Translations under genes and position numbers: made by a program
In this document: piece after piece, positions 5,209-5,376 of the stretch
How positions within the stretch are numbered: position 1 is the stretch's first letter
Layout: each line of letters starts with the position of its first letter
Source of the DNA: Betaproteobacteria bacterium
Lineage (GTDB): Bacteria > Pseudomonadota > Gammaproteobacteria > Burkholderiales > Rhodocyclaceae
Length of the DNA: 5,376 nucleotides
NCBI GenBank assembly: GCA_028065725.1
Contig: JAPTVL010000273.1
Coordinates: 1 to 5,376 of the forward strand
Direction: 5' to 3'
Notes under the pieces: model-generated
The model's input: only the letters and a program-made list of their open reading frames with translations
Databases searched by the model: none
What the model was told of the DNA's origin: nothing

Positions 5209-5376
5209 TCACGGCGTCGGGACCGCAGGCGGCGTGGGCGCCGCTTCGGGCGGCGCGGCCGGCACCGGCACCACCACGCTGGGCTCAAGGTCTTCAGGGA
5301 AGCCGCCCTGGACCGGTGCCGGTTGCTTGACCGGCGGATCGGCCTGGCTGGTGGCACCGTCGGGTTTTTCTTTCAC
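5209..5376 (-). CDS. Pro/Ala-rich C-terminal end of an unidentified protein (5' truncated by window edge)
   Basis: The minus strand is open from the right edge to a TGA at 5211-5209, giving 55 residues with the final tail EAAPTPPAVPTP. The stretch is rich in Pro, Ala and Val with a few acidic residues (GGFPEDLEPSVVVPVPAAPPE), as in disordered C-terminal tails of envelope or multidomain proteins. The codon pattern is plausible, with G or C in most third positions, but GC-rich DNA can mimic this. The GTG at the edge is probably internal, since no upstream sequence is available to judge it. It precedes the kinase gene by 64 bases on the same strand, so it may be part of the same transcript. I do not recognise the family and assign no function. 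Confidence 0.55.
   Translation of the reverse strand: MKEKPDGATSQADPPVKQPAPVQGGFPEDLEPSVVVPVPAAPPEAAPTPPAVPTP

Noticed and set aside
4179..5330. Long plus-strand open frame of 383 codons opposite the histidine kinase
   Set aside because: It is the antisense shadow of a well-supported kinase gene in GC-rich DNA. The translation has no recognisable domain and simply mirrors the codon pattern of the real gene.

Overview
The window looks like chromosomal DNA from a GC-rich proteobacterium. A betaproteobacterium with an anaerobic or facultative, redox-flexible metabolism is my best guess. This rests on the family resemblance of the proteins and on overall composition (about 65% GC in the opening 60 bases, counted by hand), not on any phylogenetic marker. 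There are no RNA genes, insertion sequences, CRISPR arrays or phage genes.

Layout. Bases 1-1771 are on the plus strand: the 3' end of a pyruvate:ferredoxin/flavodoxin oxidoreductase gene (nifJ type), followed after one base by a dihydroorotate-dehydrogenase-like flavoprotein gene. They form a tight two-gene unit. Everything from 1786 to the right edge is on the minus strand. In transcription order (right to left) it holds: the Pro/Ala-rich C-terminal end of an unidentified protein entering from the right edge (5209-5376); a soluble GAF-domain histidine kinase (3942-5144); its NarL/FixJ response regulator (3277-3945, ATGA overlap); a GNAT acetyltransferase (2668-3186); a YjdM/PhnA zinc-ribbon protein (2292-2633); and a group I truncated hemoglobin (1786-2148). 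The plus and minus genes converge with 14 bases between their stop codons.

How the genes may fit together. The left part is central carbon and electron metabolism: pyruvate is oxidised to acetyl-CoA with reduction of ferredoxin or flavodoxin, and a flavoprotein of unknown reaction is made alongside. The kinase and regulator form a NarX/NarL-like two-component system. The kinase has no membrane segments and carries four cysteines in its GAF region, so an internal redox, oxygen or nitrogen-oxide signal is plausible but unproven. The truncated hemoglobin is a likely O2 or NO binding protein. The acetyltransferase and YjdM genes sit 34 bases apart and are probably co-transcribed. I see no sequence evidence that the two-component system controls its neighbours.

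The points most worth a second look are the cysteine tetrad of the soluble kinase, the globin's apparently apolar distal haem pocket, the flavoprotein's missing DHOD catalytic motif, and possible alternative RNA pairings before the globin start. I did not find a clear new multi-gene system; most genes belong to known families.
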